A DNA stretch of 64,000 bases from Anaerosalibacter bizertensis. GTDB taxonomy: Bacteria; Bacillota; Clostridia; Tissierellales; Sporanaerobacteraceae. Location: assembly GCF_009696605.1 (NCBI RefSeq), contig NZ_VULR01000001.1, positions 124,001 to 188,000 of the forward strand, in the 5' to 3' direction. Position 1 is the stretch's first letter, and each line of letters starts with the position of its first letter. The notes below the pieces were generated by a model, which did no database searches, was not told the DNA's origin, and worked only from the letters and a program-made list of their open reading frames with translations. Made by a program: the position numbers and the translations under genes. Positions 7,673-16,874 of the stretch are shown piece by piece.

Positions 7673-8535
7673 GGTTTTTCATTTAAAAAGAATACTGATA
7701 GTGTTCCTGGACCTGAATGTGCTCCTATGGCACAACCTATAATATTTATAACAAAATCTGTACAACCATATTTCTCTTCAATCATTTTCTTTAACCTCAT
7801 TGCTCCTTCTATATCGTCTCCATGATTTATTCCTATAGTTTGATTTTTAAGATCTGCCTCTCCACCACGTTCTTCCATTATTTTTATCATTCTTTTAAGA
7901 ACTTTATTTCTTCCTCTTACTTTTTCAATAGGACGTAATGTACCGTCCTCTGGAATATCTAAAATAGGTTTTATATTCAAAAGACCCCCTACAATAGCTT
8001 GGGCTCTTGAAACCCTTCCACCTCTAAATAAATACTCTAAATCATCTACTGTAAAAATATGCTCAATATGATCTACATAAAAATCTAATGTTTTAAGTAT
8101 ATCTTCTTTGGATTTTCCTGCCTTAGCCATCTGAGCAGCTTTGTATACTAATAAACCAAATCCAACAGAAGCAGATTTTGAATCTACTATTTCTAAATCT
8201 AAATCTGGATATTTTTCTTTTATTGCTTCTTTAGCTATTACTGCACTTTGATATGTGCCAGACAATCCTGATGAAAAACAAATATAAATAGTGCTTTCTC
8301 CACTCTTGGCTATTTCTTCAAACTTTTTTTCAAATACACTAGGTGGTATTTGAGCAGTTTTATAAACCTCTCCATTTCTCATATCTTCATAAAGTTTCAT
8401 CGGATCCAAAGTCTCTCCATCCAAGTACTCTTTATCGTCTTTAATGACTAATATTGGTAAAATGTCAATATTATATTCATCTAAAATTTCCTTTGGCAGA
8501 TCACAGGCACTATCAGATAAAATTTTTACTGCCAT
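7660..8535 (-). CDS. DegV family fatty-acid-binding protein
   Basis: A 291-residue cytoplasmic protein of the DegV/FakB fold, which binds a single fatty acid; in FakB proteins the acyl chain is presented to the kinase FakA for phosphorylation. Seen: the N-terminal signature KILSDSACDLP, the acyl-head loop CFSSGLSGTYQSA (about residues 90-103), VDSKSAS, and GCAIGAHSGPGTLSVFF near the end. I place the start at the ATG at 8535 because GGGGGG stands 8 bases upstream, whereas the in-frame ATG 15 bases earlier has no ribosome binding site. Single gene with its own terminator. No fakA is visible nearby, so a role in exogenous fatty-acid use is a family inference. Confidence 0.9.
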   Translation of the reverse strand: MAVKILSDSACDLPKEILDEYNIDILPILVIKDDKEYLDGETLDPMKLYEDMRNGEVYKTAQIPPSVFEKKFEEIAKSGESTIYICFSSGLSGTYQSAVIAKEAIKEKYPDLDLEIVDSKSASVGFGLLVYKAAQMAKAGKSKEDILKTLDFYVDHIEHIFTVDDLEYLFRGGRVSRAQAIVGGLLNIKPILDIPEDGTLRPIEKVRGRNKVLKRMIKIMEERGGEADLKNQTIGINHGDDIEGAMRLKKMIEEKYGCTDFVINIIGCAIGAHSGPGTLSVFFLNEKPSQD

Positions 8536-8675
8536 TATAAATCCCCCCATTTCTCATACTCAATTATAATATATTAATTTCCTTATGTAAATCATATAAC
8601 TAAAAATATTAGTAATATATAATGGTTCTAAAGAATAGATTATACTGTGACTAGTTAGTTTTAAGGGGTGAACCT

Positions 8676-8771
8676 ATGAAGTTTTTCTTTGTTAAGAAAA
8701 AGATTTTTTATGCTATCATTGCTACTGTTGTTGCACTGATTTTATTTTTAATAATCTATTCTGGAGGATAA
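8676..8771 (+). CDS. 31-residue single-membrane-span peptide
   Basis: A short frame with an AAGGGGTG ribosome binding site five bases before ATG 8676, ending TAA 8771. The product has a basic N-terminus (MKFFFVKKK), one hydrophobic helix (residues 10-28, IFYAIIATVVALILFLIIY) and SGG at the end. It resembles the membrane-anchor start of exported proteins such as spore polysaccharide deacetylases, but the frame stops right after the helix and I see no continuation in another frame. It could be a genuine small membrane peptide or a remnant of a longer gene. It is followed by the bidirectional terminator at 8842-8876. Confidence 0.5.
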   Translation: MKFFFVKKKIFYAIIATVVALILFLIIYSGG

Positions 8772-8841
8772 TATATAATATAATTATATGCTATAATAAA
8801 AAATTAATCTCAATATACTTAAAATATCTCTCCAGATTAGT

Positions 8842-8876
8842 AAAAAAGAGCAGATCTAACATTCTGCCCTTTTTTT
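8842..8876. terminator. Bidirectional terminator at the Spo0E-like gene end
   Basis: Arms GAGCAGA and TCTGCCC (one G-U pair) with an 8-base loop, A-run before and T-run after. It serves the minus-strand Spo0E-like gene, whose stop lies in the loop, and the plus-strand membrane peptide. Confidence 0.75.
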
Positions 8877-9041
8877 ATTTTTCTTTTCAAGATTACAATA
8901 CTGATATATCAACTTGTCCAACTCCATGCTAAACTTAAGAATCTTATTTTTGTCAATGCTTCCTATAATAAGTCTATTAAGTTCTTGTCTTTTAACTTCA
9001 ATTTCACTTTTCAAATCATTTAAATACATTCTTTCATTCAT
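8856..9041 (-). CDS. Spo0E-like aspartyl-phosphate phosphatase
   Basis: A 61-residue protein with the Spo0E family signature SMELDKLIYQY near the C-terminus (S-x-x-L-D pattern) in a predicted two-helix hairpin. Spo0E proteins dephosphorylate Spo0A~P and so delay sporulation. The start is set at the ATG at 9041 because GAGGG lies 10 bases upstream; the in-frame ATG at 9050 would leave only one base between it and the same ribosome binding site. Single gene with a terminator at its end and an extended -10 promoter about 90 bases upstream. Its presence suggests a spore-former. Confidence 0.8.
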   Translation of the reverse strand: MNERMYLNDLKSEIEVKRQELNRLIIGSIDKNKILKFSMELDKLIYQYCNLEKKNKKRAEC

Positions 9042-9050
9042 AATCCCCAT

Positions 9051-9391
9051 TCCCTCACTTTTTTATTAATAAAAATATTATCTTTCATTTTTATTTAAAA
9101 TAAAAATAAATTGAAAGTGTGTAACAGTATTATTATACCACGTATTACATAATTTGGGAATATCTTTTTTCCCGATTATTGCTATATTTAATTTACATTT
9201 CTTATATCTTTTTACATTATAACAATATAAAATAAAAAATCCACATCTGAATTAAACGTTTATCTCCACTAAACTTATTTTTCCAATATAATTACTTCTA
9301 TTTCCTTCTATTTTTTTCATTTTTAATCTTTTATAAAAATTGAAATAAATATATTAAAATTAAATTCCATAGAAAATAGGACCTATTTTTT
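9051..9391. other. AT-rich spacer with an extended -10 promoter for the Spo0E-like gene
   Basis: No reading frame of note. On the minus strand TGG-TATAAT at 9132-9140 is an extended -10 element with a poor -35 (TTCCCA) 17 bases away, placing the start near 9125. A long AT-rich inverted repeat (about 9080-9116) would form a hairpin in the leader of the Spo0E-like mRNA. The remainder (9145-9391) holds nothing I can identify. Confidence 0.5.
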
Positions 9392-9427
9392 AAAAAACTG
9401 GTACAAAAATTTTTGTACCAGTTTTTT
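9392..9427. terminator. Terminator after the YbhN-like gene
   Basis: Perfect palindrome, arms ACTGGTACAAAAA/TTTTTGTACCAGT, flanked by A- and T-runs; it begins at the stop codon of the YbhN-like gene. Confidence 0.85.
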
Positions 9428-10457
9428 ATACTGCAATCTTTTTCTTTTTTCTAATTATATAATCTATTAAAGTTACAATGCCAGTAACTAAAATTCTAAA
9501 ATAATAAGATATAGTTCTCCAAAGCAATAATGCATATATTATTAGATTAGATGTAAATAGAGGTTTAAATAATAGGTAATATCCGCCTTCTGATGCTCCT
9601 GCTGTACCTGGAGTTGGAATATAAGAAGCTGACATATAAACTAATGATTGTATAGCTATAATATCTATAAAATCGGCTTCTGTCAAACCTAGAGCTAAAT
9701 AAATAAAATAGGTTATACTAAAATAAAATGTTAATTGTATGAAAGTTAGTATAAGCAATTCCATAGTAGTTTTTTTATCTTCTTTGATTTTTTCTACACT
9801 TTGCATATATTCTGCCATAGATTTATCTAGTCTGTCTATATACTTTTGTGTATCTTTCATAATTCCTATCTTATTTAAAAACTTATAAATGTATAAAACT
9901 ATAGGCTTTATACATTCAGGTTTATAAAATAATAAAATAATTCCAGTTAATACTAAAAGATTTAATATAAAACCTATAATAACAAAAGGCACTGCAGTTT
10001 TTGCATTATTGAAAATAAAATTTAACTTTAACATAAACATAGTTAATGAATAAAAAGTAACAGCCATTTGATATATTATAAATTTATTAAATAGAATCAA
10101 TGAGCCTTTAGGTACAGATATATCTTCTTTAGACATAAGATATACTTGGACTGGTTGTCCTCCTGTAGAAAAAGGAGTTATGGCACTATAATATTGACCT
10201 ATAATGGCTATCTTTAATGATTTTAAGAATTTAACATCACCATGGACCCTTCTAGTTATAATATTTAAGATCATACCATCAAATATCCAATCTCCTAACA
10301 TCATGAATAAAGCTATAATTAAATACGTTGTATTAGTATTAATTAAAAGTTCAGGTAAATCCTTTAACCCTTCACTAGTTAATATAATGATTAAAGTTAT
10401 TCCTATAATTATTGCTATAAACGTATAATTTATTTTCCTATCTTCCATATATTTCAC
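9426..10457 (-). CDS. YbhN/AglD-type flippase-like integral membrane protein
   Basis: A 343-residue polytopic membrane protein with about eight hydrophobic segments, of the UPF0104 / lysylphosphatidylglycerol-synthase transmembrane family. Diagnostic stretches are GQYYSAITPFSTGGQPVQVY (91-110) and IPTPGTAGASEGGYYLL near 280-296. It lacks the C-terminal acyltransferase-like (DUF2156) domain of MprF, so it is the membrane part alone. Related proteins are proposed to move lipids or lipid-linked intermediates across the membrane. Single gene with its own terminator; it is followed by the aminotransferase gene upstream on the same strand, 111 bases away. Substrate cannot be read from the sequence. 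Confidence 0.82.
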   Translation of the reverse strand: MKYMEDRKINYTFIAIIIGITLIIILTSEGLKDLPELLINTNTTYLIIALFMMLGDWIFDGMILNIITRRVHGDVKFLKSLKIAIIGQYYSAITPFSTGGQPVQVYLMSKEDISVPKGSLILFNKFIIYQMAVTFYSLTMFMLKLNFIFNNAKTAVPFVIIGFILNLLVLTGIILLFYKPECIKPIVLYIYKFLNKIGIMKDTQKYIDRLDKSMAEYMQSVEKIKEDKKTTMELLILTFIQLTFYFSITYFIYLALGLTEADFIDIIAIQSLVYMSASYIPTPGTAGASEGGYYLLFKPLFTSNLIIYALLLWRTISYYFRILVTGIVTLIDYIIRKKKKIAV

Positions 10458-10568
10458 AACCTTCTAAATATCAGTTATTATAAGATGTTTAAAATTTCTA
10501 TACTCAGATGATATTAAATATTTATCACTACTATAGTATAATACATTTGGAAAAATAGTAAAGTTTTT

Positions 10569-11411
10569 TTATATCCATTCTAGTTTATTAATATCAATAT
10601 ACCCTTTTATTTCCTTTAAATACATATCCTTTATTTTATTAATTATTGGATCTGATACAGACTCATAGGTAAATTCATCAACTGATTTAATTGGTATAAC
10701 GTTTATTGAAGTCCCTATTATAAATCCTCCATCTATCTTATATAAATCTTCCACATGAATAGTTTCCTCTATTAATTCCAAGTTTATTTTTTCACATATA
10801 TTAATTATATGACTTCTTGTAACATTTAATAATATTTTTTCATAAGGTACTGTGTAAACCTTTTGACCTCTCACAAAAAACATATCAAATCTACTACCTT
10901 TAGTAATATTACCATCTTTATTCACAAGAAAGGCTTCAAAGGCATTTTTGTTTTTTATTTTTTTATCTACCCTTTCTCTAAAAGAAACATCAGATATTTT
11001 AGTATTTTGGTCTTCTATTCCAAAGTTATATAATGTAGTATGTACTCCTTCATTATAAATTTTATCATTTGAATGATAGCTTTCAATAAAATAAGTTAAA
11101 AACACTTGACCTTTCCCCTCTAAATCTAAACATAATAATTTAATATTTGAATTTCTAACTCGATTTTCTTGTATAAGCTTTTTTATATCTTTTCTTATTT
11201 CAGTTTCTGTTTTATCTATATTATAATCCATGATCTTTGCTGTTTTTTTCATCCTATCTAAATGTTCTTCTAGAAATAATGGCACACCTTCAATAACTCT
11301 AATAACTTCATAAATATAAGGTTTATTTATATTCTCAAATATCTCCATATTCTTTGTAGATATCAATTCTTCGTTAAGTATAAAATAATCTTTAACTGCT
11401 TCTTTTTTCAA
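10569..11411 (-). CDS. Class IV PLP aminotransferase (IlvE/PabC/Dat fold)
   Basis: A 280-residue fold-type IV pyridoxal-phosphate enzyme. Family features: EVIRVIEGVPLFLEEHLDRM near residues 35-54, ALEAF-like FEAFLVNKDGNITKGSRFDM (about 166-185) and GTSINVIPIKSVDE near the C-terminus, corresponding to the phosphate-binding part. The family includes branched-chain aminotransferases, D-amino-acid aminotransferase and aminodeoxychorismate lyase. The residues seen do not let me choose. No folate or branched-chain genes are adjacent; the next gene upstream is a lipoprotein 29 bases away. In this amino-acid fermenter a transamination role is the simplest guess. Confidence 0.8.
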   Translation of the reverse strand: MKKEAVKDYFILNEELISTKNMEIFENINKPYIYEVIRVIEGVPLFLEEHLDRMKKTAKIMDYNIDKTETEIRKDIKKLIQENRVRNSNIKLLCLDLEGKGQVFLTYFIESYHSNDKIYNEGVHTTLYNFGIEDQNTKISDVSFRERVDKKIKNKNAFEAFLVNKDGNITKGSRFDMFFVRGQKVYTVPYEKILLNVTRSHIINICEKINLELIEETIHVEDLYKIDGGFIIGTSINVIPIKSVDEFTYESVSDPIINKIKDMYLKEIKGYIDINKLEWI

Positions 11412-11440
11412 ATTACATTCCCCCTAAATATATAGTTGTA

Positions 11441-12235
11441 TTATTCTTCTAGTTTTTTTAAATTATTTAATACTATATCTCTTTTTATTTTAAAAAGATT
11501 AGAACTTTCCTTCTCAATAGATTTTTTCATATCATTAAGAGATAGGGTTAGTTTTTCTAAGGTTTTTAATTTATTTTTATCATTTTCTATTTTTTGTCTA
11601 ATACTATTTAAATTTGCTTCACCTTGAGAAATAAAGTTTATAGCCTTTTCCTTTTCCCCTTTATCCCCTAAAATATGTCCTTGATAAACATAATATTTTA
11701 TTCTACTTATGTCGCCTTTTATTTCATCTTTATATATATCAAAAAATGGGGATATATGAAAAAGTACTTTGCTACCATTGTTTATAATATTTAAATAATC
11801 CCTATTTTCAATAGATACTGTAACATCATTTAAGCTTTCCTCAAATTTATCAATACTATTTGTATTTCCTATCTTTTTCATTCCTTCTATTTCATAATTG
11901 TTCCAATCCTTATGTATATTTTCAATATTTTTGTCTATACCTTTCCACAACTTTTTTAATTTTTCTTCCTTAGATTCTTTATTGCTTTTTTCTTTTGATT
12001 TAGAATTTTCTTCATTTAATTTCACTTCTTCCTGTTCCGTTTCAACAGAAACTTTGCTTATCTCTTCTATATCTTTTAAAATAAGATTTGTATTTTCATA
12101 AATTTTATTTAAATTTTGTGGAGCATTTTCTTTTTTTTCATAAGCTGTAGATTTTTTCTCTGGTTTTTTTGAACAAGAAGATAAAATGAGAGATAATGTT
12201 AAAAAAAACAATAAAATCTTAATATTTTTATTCAA
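11441..12235 (-). CDS. Hypothetical lipoprotein, coiled-coil rich
   Basis: A 264-residue secreted lipoprotein: basic start, hydrophobic core and lipobox LSSC (Cys21), then a lysine- and glutamate-rich mature part (about 60-110) predicted as coiled coil, followed by helical repeats of about 40 residues resembling TPR-like pairs (FHISPFFDIYKDEIKGDISRIKYYVYQGHI). I do not recognise a family. It lies 29 bases upstream of the aminotransferase on the same strand and 46 bases downstream of cardiolipin synthase, so the three may share a transcript. Likely an envelope-associated structural or regulatory lipoprotein. Confidence 0.7.
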   Translation of the reverse strand: MNKNIKILLFFLTLSLILSSCSKKPEKKSTAYEKKENAPQNLNKIYENTNLILKDIEEISKVSVETEQEEVKLNEENSKSKEKSNKESKEEKLKKLWKGIDKNIENIHKDWNNYEIEGMKKIGNTNSIDKFEESLNDVTVSIENRDYLNIINNGSKVLFHISPFFDIYKDEIKGDISRIKYYVYQGHILGDKGEKEKAINFISQGEANLNSIRQKIENDKNKLKTLEKLTLSLNDMKKSIEKESSNLFKIKRDIVLNNLKKLEE

Positions 12236-12281
12236 CTTTTACCACCTCAAATTTAGTATATCCAGAGGTGTTAATTTTATG

Positions 12282-13739
12282 TTATAGAATTGGAGAAAGT
12301 AACCTTGAAATAGATTCCTTAACTTTTATAATATAAGAACGTTTCTCATATTCCTCTATTGTAATTTCTCTACATATATCCAAATCTCTAATAAACTGAT
12401 CTACTATTTCATTATTTACTTTTTCGTCATATATAAATGCATTAACTTCAAAATTAAGCTTAAAACTTCTAATATCTAGATTAGCCGTTCCTACTGAAGA
12501 AACTACATCATCCATTAAAACTACTTTGCTATGGATAAAACCATTCTCATAAGTATAGAACTTAACTCCCGCTTGCAACAACTCACCTATATAAGATAAA
12601 CTAGCCCAATATACAAATGGATGATCTGGTTTAGAAGGTATTATTATTCTTACATCTACTCCAGAAAGTCCTGCTACTCTCAATGCTTCTAATATACTGT
12701 CATCAGGTATAAAATAAGGAGTTTGAATATATACTTTATCTCTAGCATTTATTATCATTTTAAAATAACCATCTTTTATGCTAGTCCATTTCGAGTCAGG
12801 ACCTGATGATACTATCTGAACTCCAGTTTCCCCAATTGTATCTTTTGGTAAAAAATATTTTTCCATATTGGATATTTCTTCATTAGCTGCAAATCTCCAA
12901 TCCAATAAAAACCTCCATTCAAGACCATGTATAGCACTTCCTTTAATTTTGCAATGAGTATCGCGCCAATACCCAAATTTCTTAGATTTCCCTAAATACT
13001 CATCTCCAATATTAAAACCACCAACATAAGCTTCTTTACCATCTACAATACATATTTTCCTATGATTTCTATAGTTAACTCTAATACTCAAGTTAGCTGA
13101 AAAAGGCGGAAAAAAACAAGCTACTTCTCCTCCAGCTTCAATTAATTCTTTGAAAAAGTTCCTAGGTAGACTTCTTCCTCCCATTCCATCATATAGAAGT
13201 TTTACCTCTACCCCTTCTTTAGCTTTTTTAATTAAAGCATTTATTATTTCATTACCTAAATTATCATTTCTAATAATATAATATTCTATATGTATATATT
13301 TTTTGCTTCTATTTATACTATTCAACAATGCATTAAACTTATCTTTTCCAGAAAAATAGAGTTCTACTTCATTATCTTGAGTGAAAACAGCATCTGTACT
13401 CATTAAATGAAATTGAATAATGTCTTTATACTCTTTAACTTTGGGATCATTAAATTTTAACTCTTCTCTCTCAATATTTTTTTCTTGAATAGCCGCTAAA
13501 TTTTTAAAAAATCTATCTTCTTCCTCTTTTACTTTAAAAATTTTTTTCTTTCTTAAATCTTGACCTATAAACAAATAAAGTAAAAAACCAATACCTGGTA
13601 GAAAAAATAAAATCATAAGCCAAAGCCAGGTTGTGGTAGGATTTCTCCTTTCAAAAAATACTAAAAGTACAGCAAATAAAATATTGAGCAGAAGTATATT
13701 TTGCAAAATCCACTTAAAGCTCCCAATTACATAAGTCAT
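12282..13739 (-). CDS. cls: Cardiolipin synthase (phospholipase D family)
   Basis: A 485-residue membrane enzyme joining two phosphatidylglycerols to cardiolipin. Two N-terminal hydrophobic segments (about 11-29 and 37-58) anchor it. Both HKD motifs are intact: His226-Lys228-Asp233 (NHRKICIVDGKEAYVGGFN) and His403-Lys405-Asp410 (HSKVVLMDDVVSSVGTAN). Length and motif spacing match bacterial Cls of the ClsA type. The start ATG at 13739 is followed directly by the first hydrophobic segment. Downstream on the same strand come the lipoprotein and aminotransferase genes; upstream is the typA terminator. Confidence 0.93.
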   Translation of the reverse strand: MTYVIGSFKWILQNILLLNILFAVLLVFFERRNPTTTWLWLMILFFLPGIGFLLYLFIGQDLRKKKIFKVKEEEDRFFKNLAAIQEKNIEREELKFNDPKVKEYKDIIQFHLMSTDAVFTQDNEVELYFSGKDKFNALLNSINRSKKYIHIEYYIIRNDNLGNEIINALIKKAKEGVEVKLLYDGMGGRSLPRNFFKELIEAGGEVACFFPPFSANLSIRVNYRNHRKICIVDGKEAYVGGFNIGDEYLGKSKKFGYWRDTHCKIKGSAIHGLEWRFLLDWRFAANEEISNMEKYFLPKDTIGETGVQIVSSGPDSKWTSIKDGYFKMIINARDKVYIQTPYFIPDDSILEALRVAGLSGVDVRIIIPSKPDHPFVYWASLSYIGELLQAGVKFYTYENGFIHSKVVLMDDVVSSVGTANLDIRSFKLNFEVNAFIYDEKVNNEIVDQFIRDLDICREITIEEYEKRSYIIKVKESISRLLSPIL

Positions 13740-13794
13740 AAAATCACCTACAAATAATTTTTTACTACATTACCCCTCTATATTCCTTACTTTT

Positions 13795-13825
13795 AAAAAG
13801 GAGCATTTTAAATGCTCCTTTTTTT
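13795..13825 (-). terminator. Terminator of typA
   Basis: Minus-strand stem AAAAGGAGCATTT/AAATGCTCCTTTT with flanking T-run, beginning at the typA stop. Confidence 0.85.
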
Positions 13826-15650
13826 ACTTTCTTTTCTTTGATTTGTACCTTTTTGTATTATCTAATATCTTTTTTCTAATTCTAAGATTTTCTGGTGTGA
13901 TTTCTATAAGCTCATCATCTTCAATAAATTCAAGAGCTTCTTCTAAAGACATTATCTTAGGTGGAGACAACCTCAAAGCTTCATCTGAACCTGATGCTCT
14001 TACATTACTTTGTTGTTTCTTTTTGCATATATTAACTTCAATATCGTTCCCTTTTGGATTTGAGCCTACTACCATTCCTTCATATACTCTAGTGCCAGGG
14101 GCAACAAACAGTATTCCTCTATCTTGGGCTGAATGAAGTCCATAGGCAACTGCTTCTCCTTTTTCAAAGGATATCAAAGAACCTTGAGTTCTCGTAGGTA
14201 TATCACCTTTATAAGGTGCATAGCCATTAAATTCTGTATTTAAAATACCATTTCCCTTTGTATCAGTCATAAATTCAGATCTATAACCTATAAGCCCTCT
14301 AGCTGGAATAGAAAATACTAGTCTAGAATATCCTCCATTGGCTTCAGCCATATAAGTTAATTCACCTTTTCTTTTTCCTAACTTTTCAATAACTATTCCT
14401 ACAAACTCTTCTGGTACATCTATAGTTACAGACTCCATCGGTTCATTTTTCTTCCCATTAATATATTTATACAAAACTTCTGGTTTTGACACTTGAAATT
14501 CATATCCTTCTCTTCTCATAGTCTCAATTAAAACTGAAAGATGGAGTTCACCTCTACCAGACACCTTAAACGCATCTGTAGAGTCTGTATCTTCTACCCT
14601 CAAGCTAACATCTGTTTGTAATTCTTTATATAGTCTGTTTCTTAAATGTCTTGAAGTAAGATATTCCCCTTCCTCTCCTGCAAAAGGACTGTTGTTTACA
14701 GAAAATGTCATGGATAAAGTAGGTTCTGAAATCTTTACGAATGGTAATGCTTCAGGACATTCTAAATCACATATAGTATCTCCTATATGGATTCCTTCCA
14801 CCCCTGTTACAGCAATAATACTTCCTACCTTAGCTTCTTCTACATTTACCCTATCTAATCCTTCAAATTCATATATCTTAGTTATTTTAATTTTTTTAGG
14901 TGATTCTCCATTTTCACTATTAACTATAACCGCCTCTTGATTTAGATTAATAGTTCCTCTTTCTATCTTTCCAATACCAATTCTTCCTACATATTCACTA
15001 TAATCAATAGTTGAAATTAAAACTTGTAATGGACCTTCCTCATCTCCTACTGGAGCTGGAATATAATTAACAATTGTTTCAAATAAATCTTTCATATCCT
15101 GTTTAGGTTCATTTAAATCAGATGTTGCAATACCATCCTTAGCGGAAGCAAATATAAAAGGACATTCTAATTGTTCTTCATTTGCACCTAAGTCTATAAA
15201 TAGATCTAACACTTCATCTATAACCTCATTAGGTCTAGCCCCTTCTCTATCTATTTTGTTTATACACACTATAACAGGCAATTCTAACTCTAAAGCTTTC
15301 TTCAGCACGAACTTTGTTTGAGGCATAGGGCCTTCATAGGCATCTACAAGTAATACTACACCATTTACCATCTTTAAAACTCTTTCAACTTCTCCTCCAA
15401 AATCTGCATGGCCTGGAGTATCTACTATATTTATCTTTGTATCACCATAATGTATAGCTGTATTTTTAGAAAGTATAGTAATGCCTCTTTCTCTCTCAAT
15501 ATCTCTAGAATCCATTATTCTATCTTTAACTAATTGATTTTCTCTAAAGATACCACTTTGTCTTAAAAGTGCATCTACTAATGTAGTTTTTCCATGGTCT
15601 ACGTGTGCGACAATGGCAACATTTCTTACAGTATCTATTTTCTTATCCAT
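13824..15650 (-). CDS. typA: Ribosome-associated GTPase TypA/BipA
   Basis: A 608-residue translational GTPase of the EF-G/LepA class that binds the 70S ribosome and aids assembly and stress adaptation. G1 is AHVDHGKT (15-22), followed by RERGITILSKNTAI (switch I), DTPGHADFGGEVER (G3) and NKIDREGARPNEV (G4); then domains II, III and V and the TypA-specific C-terminal domain ending in a basic tail (KRYKSKKRK). Full length for the family. Single gene with terminator. A promoter is visible about 57-84 bases upstream. Confidence 0.96.
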   Translation of the reverse strand: MDKKIDTVRNVAIVAHVDHGKTTLVDALLRQSGIFRENQLVKDRIMDSRDIERERGITILSKNTAIHYGDTKINIVDTPGHADFGGEVERVLKMVNGVVLLVDAYEGPMPQTKFVLKKALELELPVIVCINKIDREGARPNEVIDEVLDLFIDLGANEEQLECPFIFASAKDGIATSDLNEPKQDMKDLFETIVNYIPAPVGDEEGPLQVLISTIDYSEYVGRIGIGKIERGTINLNQEAVIVNSENGESPKKIKITKIYEFEGLDRVNVEEAKVGSIIAVTGVEGIHIGDTICDLECPEALPFVKISEPTLSMTFSVNNSPFAGEEGEYLTSRHLRNRLYKELQTDVSLRVEDTDSTDAFKVSGRGELHLSVLIETMRREGYEFQVSKPEVLYKYINGKKNEPMESVTIDVPEEFVGIVIEKLGKRKGELTYMAEANGGYSRLVFSIPARGLIGYRSEFMTDTKGNGILNTEFNGYAPYKGDIPTRTQGSLISFEKGEAVAYGLHSAQDRGILFVAPGTRVYEGMVVGSNPKGNDIEVNICKKKQQSNVRASGSDEALRLSPPKIMSLEEALEFIEDDELIEITPENLRIRKKILDNTKRYKSKKRK

Positions 15651-15706
15651 ATTTTATCCCACTTCCTATTTTCAAAAATAATATTTAGTCATTATTTGAC
15701 AAAATA

Positions 15707-15734
15707 ATTGTATCACAAAAACAACAAAAATCAA
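15707..15734 (-). promoter_or_regulatory. Sigma-A-type promoter of typA
   Basis: Minus strand TTGATT, 16-base spacer, TACAAT, about 57 bases before the typA ATG, which is preceded by AGGAAGTGGG. Confidence 0.5.
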
Positions 15735-15997
15735 TTAAATAACGGAGATATTTTCTCCGCTATTGTATATAAATATTTACTTCATTTTTTATTTTAATCT
15801 TTATCTTAACACACTTTAATATTATAACACAATTTATTACCTTTATTACTTGAAATCTAAATATAAAATATTAACAATTTATGATATCGATTTCCACTTA
15901 ACTATACATTTTACATAAATACTATTTCAATACTTTAATTTATCATATTCTATACCTTTTATAGTTAAAACCTCATAGATAACTCATAGAAATTTTA
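15735..15997. other. Spacer between typA and the anti-sigma-like gene
   Basis: Contains one clear inverted repeat at 15740-15765 (AACGGAGATA / TTTTCTCCGCTATT) that, on the minus strand, could be a weak terminator for the 15998-16384 gene. The rest is AT-rich with no reading frame or RNA motif that I recognise. Confidence 0.45.
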
Positions 15998-16384
15998 TTA
16001 TAGATATTTAACTGATACTATCTTATTCTTCTTTACGTAAAATTCATCACTTAATCCATTCACAATAACAAGACCTCTTCCACTACATTTTAATGCTAAA
16101 GGATCATAGGATTTTAAATCACATTCAAACCCTTCGCCTTCATCTGTTACTTCAATCCTAATAAGATCTTCAAGCACCTCTACAGAAAGATTAACTAACT
16201 TTTCCCTATCATATGCATTTCCATGTATAGCTCCGTTAGCTACTAACTCATTAAGAATAAGTTTAATTTCAAACATAATTGTTTCATCTTCAATTATTCC
16301 ATTTAATTTTTCTAAAACATTATCTATAAAATCTTTGATTACATGTAAGTCGCTACAAACTGAGCCATCAAATTTAAAGGACAA
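15998..16384 (-). CDS. RsbW/SpoIIAB-like HATPase (anti-sigma factor kinase type)
   Basis: A 128-residue single-domain GHKL ATPase (HATPase_c_2). The N box is LILNELVANGAIHGNAY (about 44-60) and the G1 box is VTDEGEGFECD (about 98-108), with a degenerate second glycine box GRGLVIVNG near 120. Such proteins bind a sigma factor or phosphorylate an STAS antagonist. No sigma factor or STAS gene is adjacent, so its partner is unknown. The start appears to be TTG 16384, with a GGATGTGA purine stretch upstream. It is a monocistronic unit lying divergent from the rubredoxin genes. Confidence 0.78.
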   Translation of the reverse strand: MSFKFDGSVCSDLHVIKDFIDNVLEKLNGIIEDETIMFEIKLILNELVANGAIHGNAYDREKLVNLSVEVLEDLIRIEVTDEGEGFECDLKSYDPLALKCSGRGLVIVNGLSDEFYVKKNKIVSVKYL

Positions 16385-16482
16385 TTAAATCACATCCATC
16401 TATTAAAATTTTTATATATTAATTTTATTTTAGTTAATAATATGATACCCATTAATAAAACCTTTAATCTAGTACTAAAAAC

Positions 16483-16510
16483 TTGAATACTCAATATATT
16501 ATATTATAAT
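16483..16510 (+). promoter_or_regulatory. Promoter of the rubredoxin genes
   Basis: TTGAAT, 16-base spacer, TATAAT at 16505-16510, with GGGAGGAG shortly before the first rubredoxin start. Transcription would start about 65 bases before the gene. Confidence 0.55.
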
Positions 16511-16583
16511 ATATATATAAGAAATTCAAAGTATAACTATTTAATTAATAGTGATAATTCACAAAAATGGGAGGAGAATGAAT

Positions 16584-16745
16584 ATGAGTAAATACGTTTG
16601 CACAGCATGTGGTTATGTTTATGATCCAGAAGTTGGTGATCCAGATAACGGTATAAAGCCAGGCACAGCTTTTGAAGATCTACCAGAAGATTGGGTATGT
16701 CCTGTTTGTGGAGTAGGTAAAGATTTATTTGAAAAACAAAACTAA
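16584..16745 (+). CDS. Rubredoxin 1
   Basis: A 53-residue one-electron carrier with a single iron bound by two CxxCG pairs: Cys6/Cys9 ([12 protein letters not shown]) and Cys39/Cys42 (CPVCG), with the usual [14 protein letters not shown] core. Start ATG 16584 is chosen because GGGAGGAG lies 9 bases upstream and it gives the canonical MSKYVC beginning; in-frame upstream ATGs would add a non-canonical extension. The first of a tandem pair. Rubredoxins serve oxidative-stress reductases and other redox partners in anaerobes; the partner is not encoded next to it. Confidence 0.96.
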   Translation: MSKYVCTACGYVYDPEVGDPDNGIKPGTAFEDLPEDWVCPVCGVGKDLFEKQN

Positions 16746-16874
16746 TATTTACTGAAAACAAAGATTTTTTAGTTTAAAATTAAGTTTTTTGGATATTTAT
16801 ATTATATGTAGTTTAAAAGCAAAATTACTTGGGTAATATTGCTTATGAGTACATAAATGAAAGGAGAATACGTT

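Noticed and set aside
15740-15765. Inverted repeat near the typA promoter as an operator
   Set aside because: Its position just beyond the 15998-16384 gene and the T-rich flank fit a weak terminator at least as well; no second copy.
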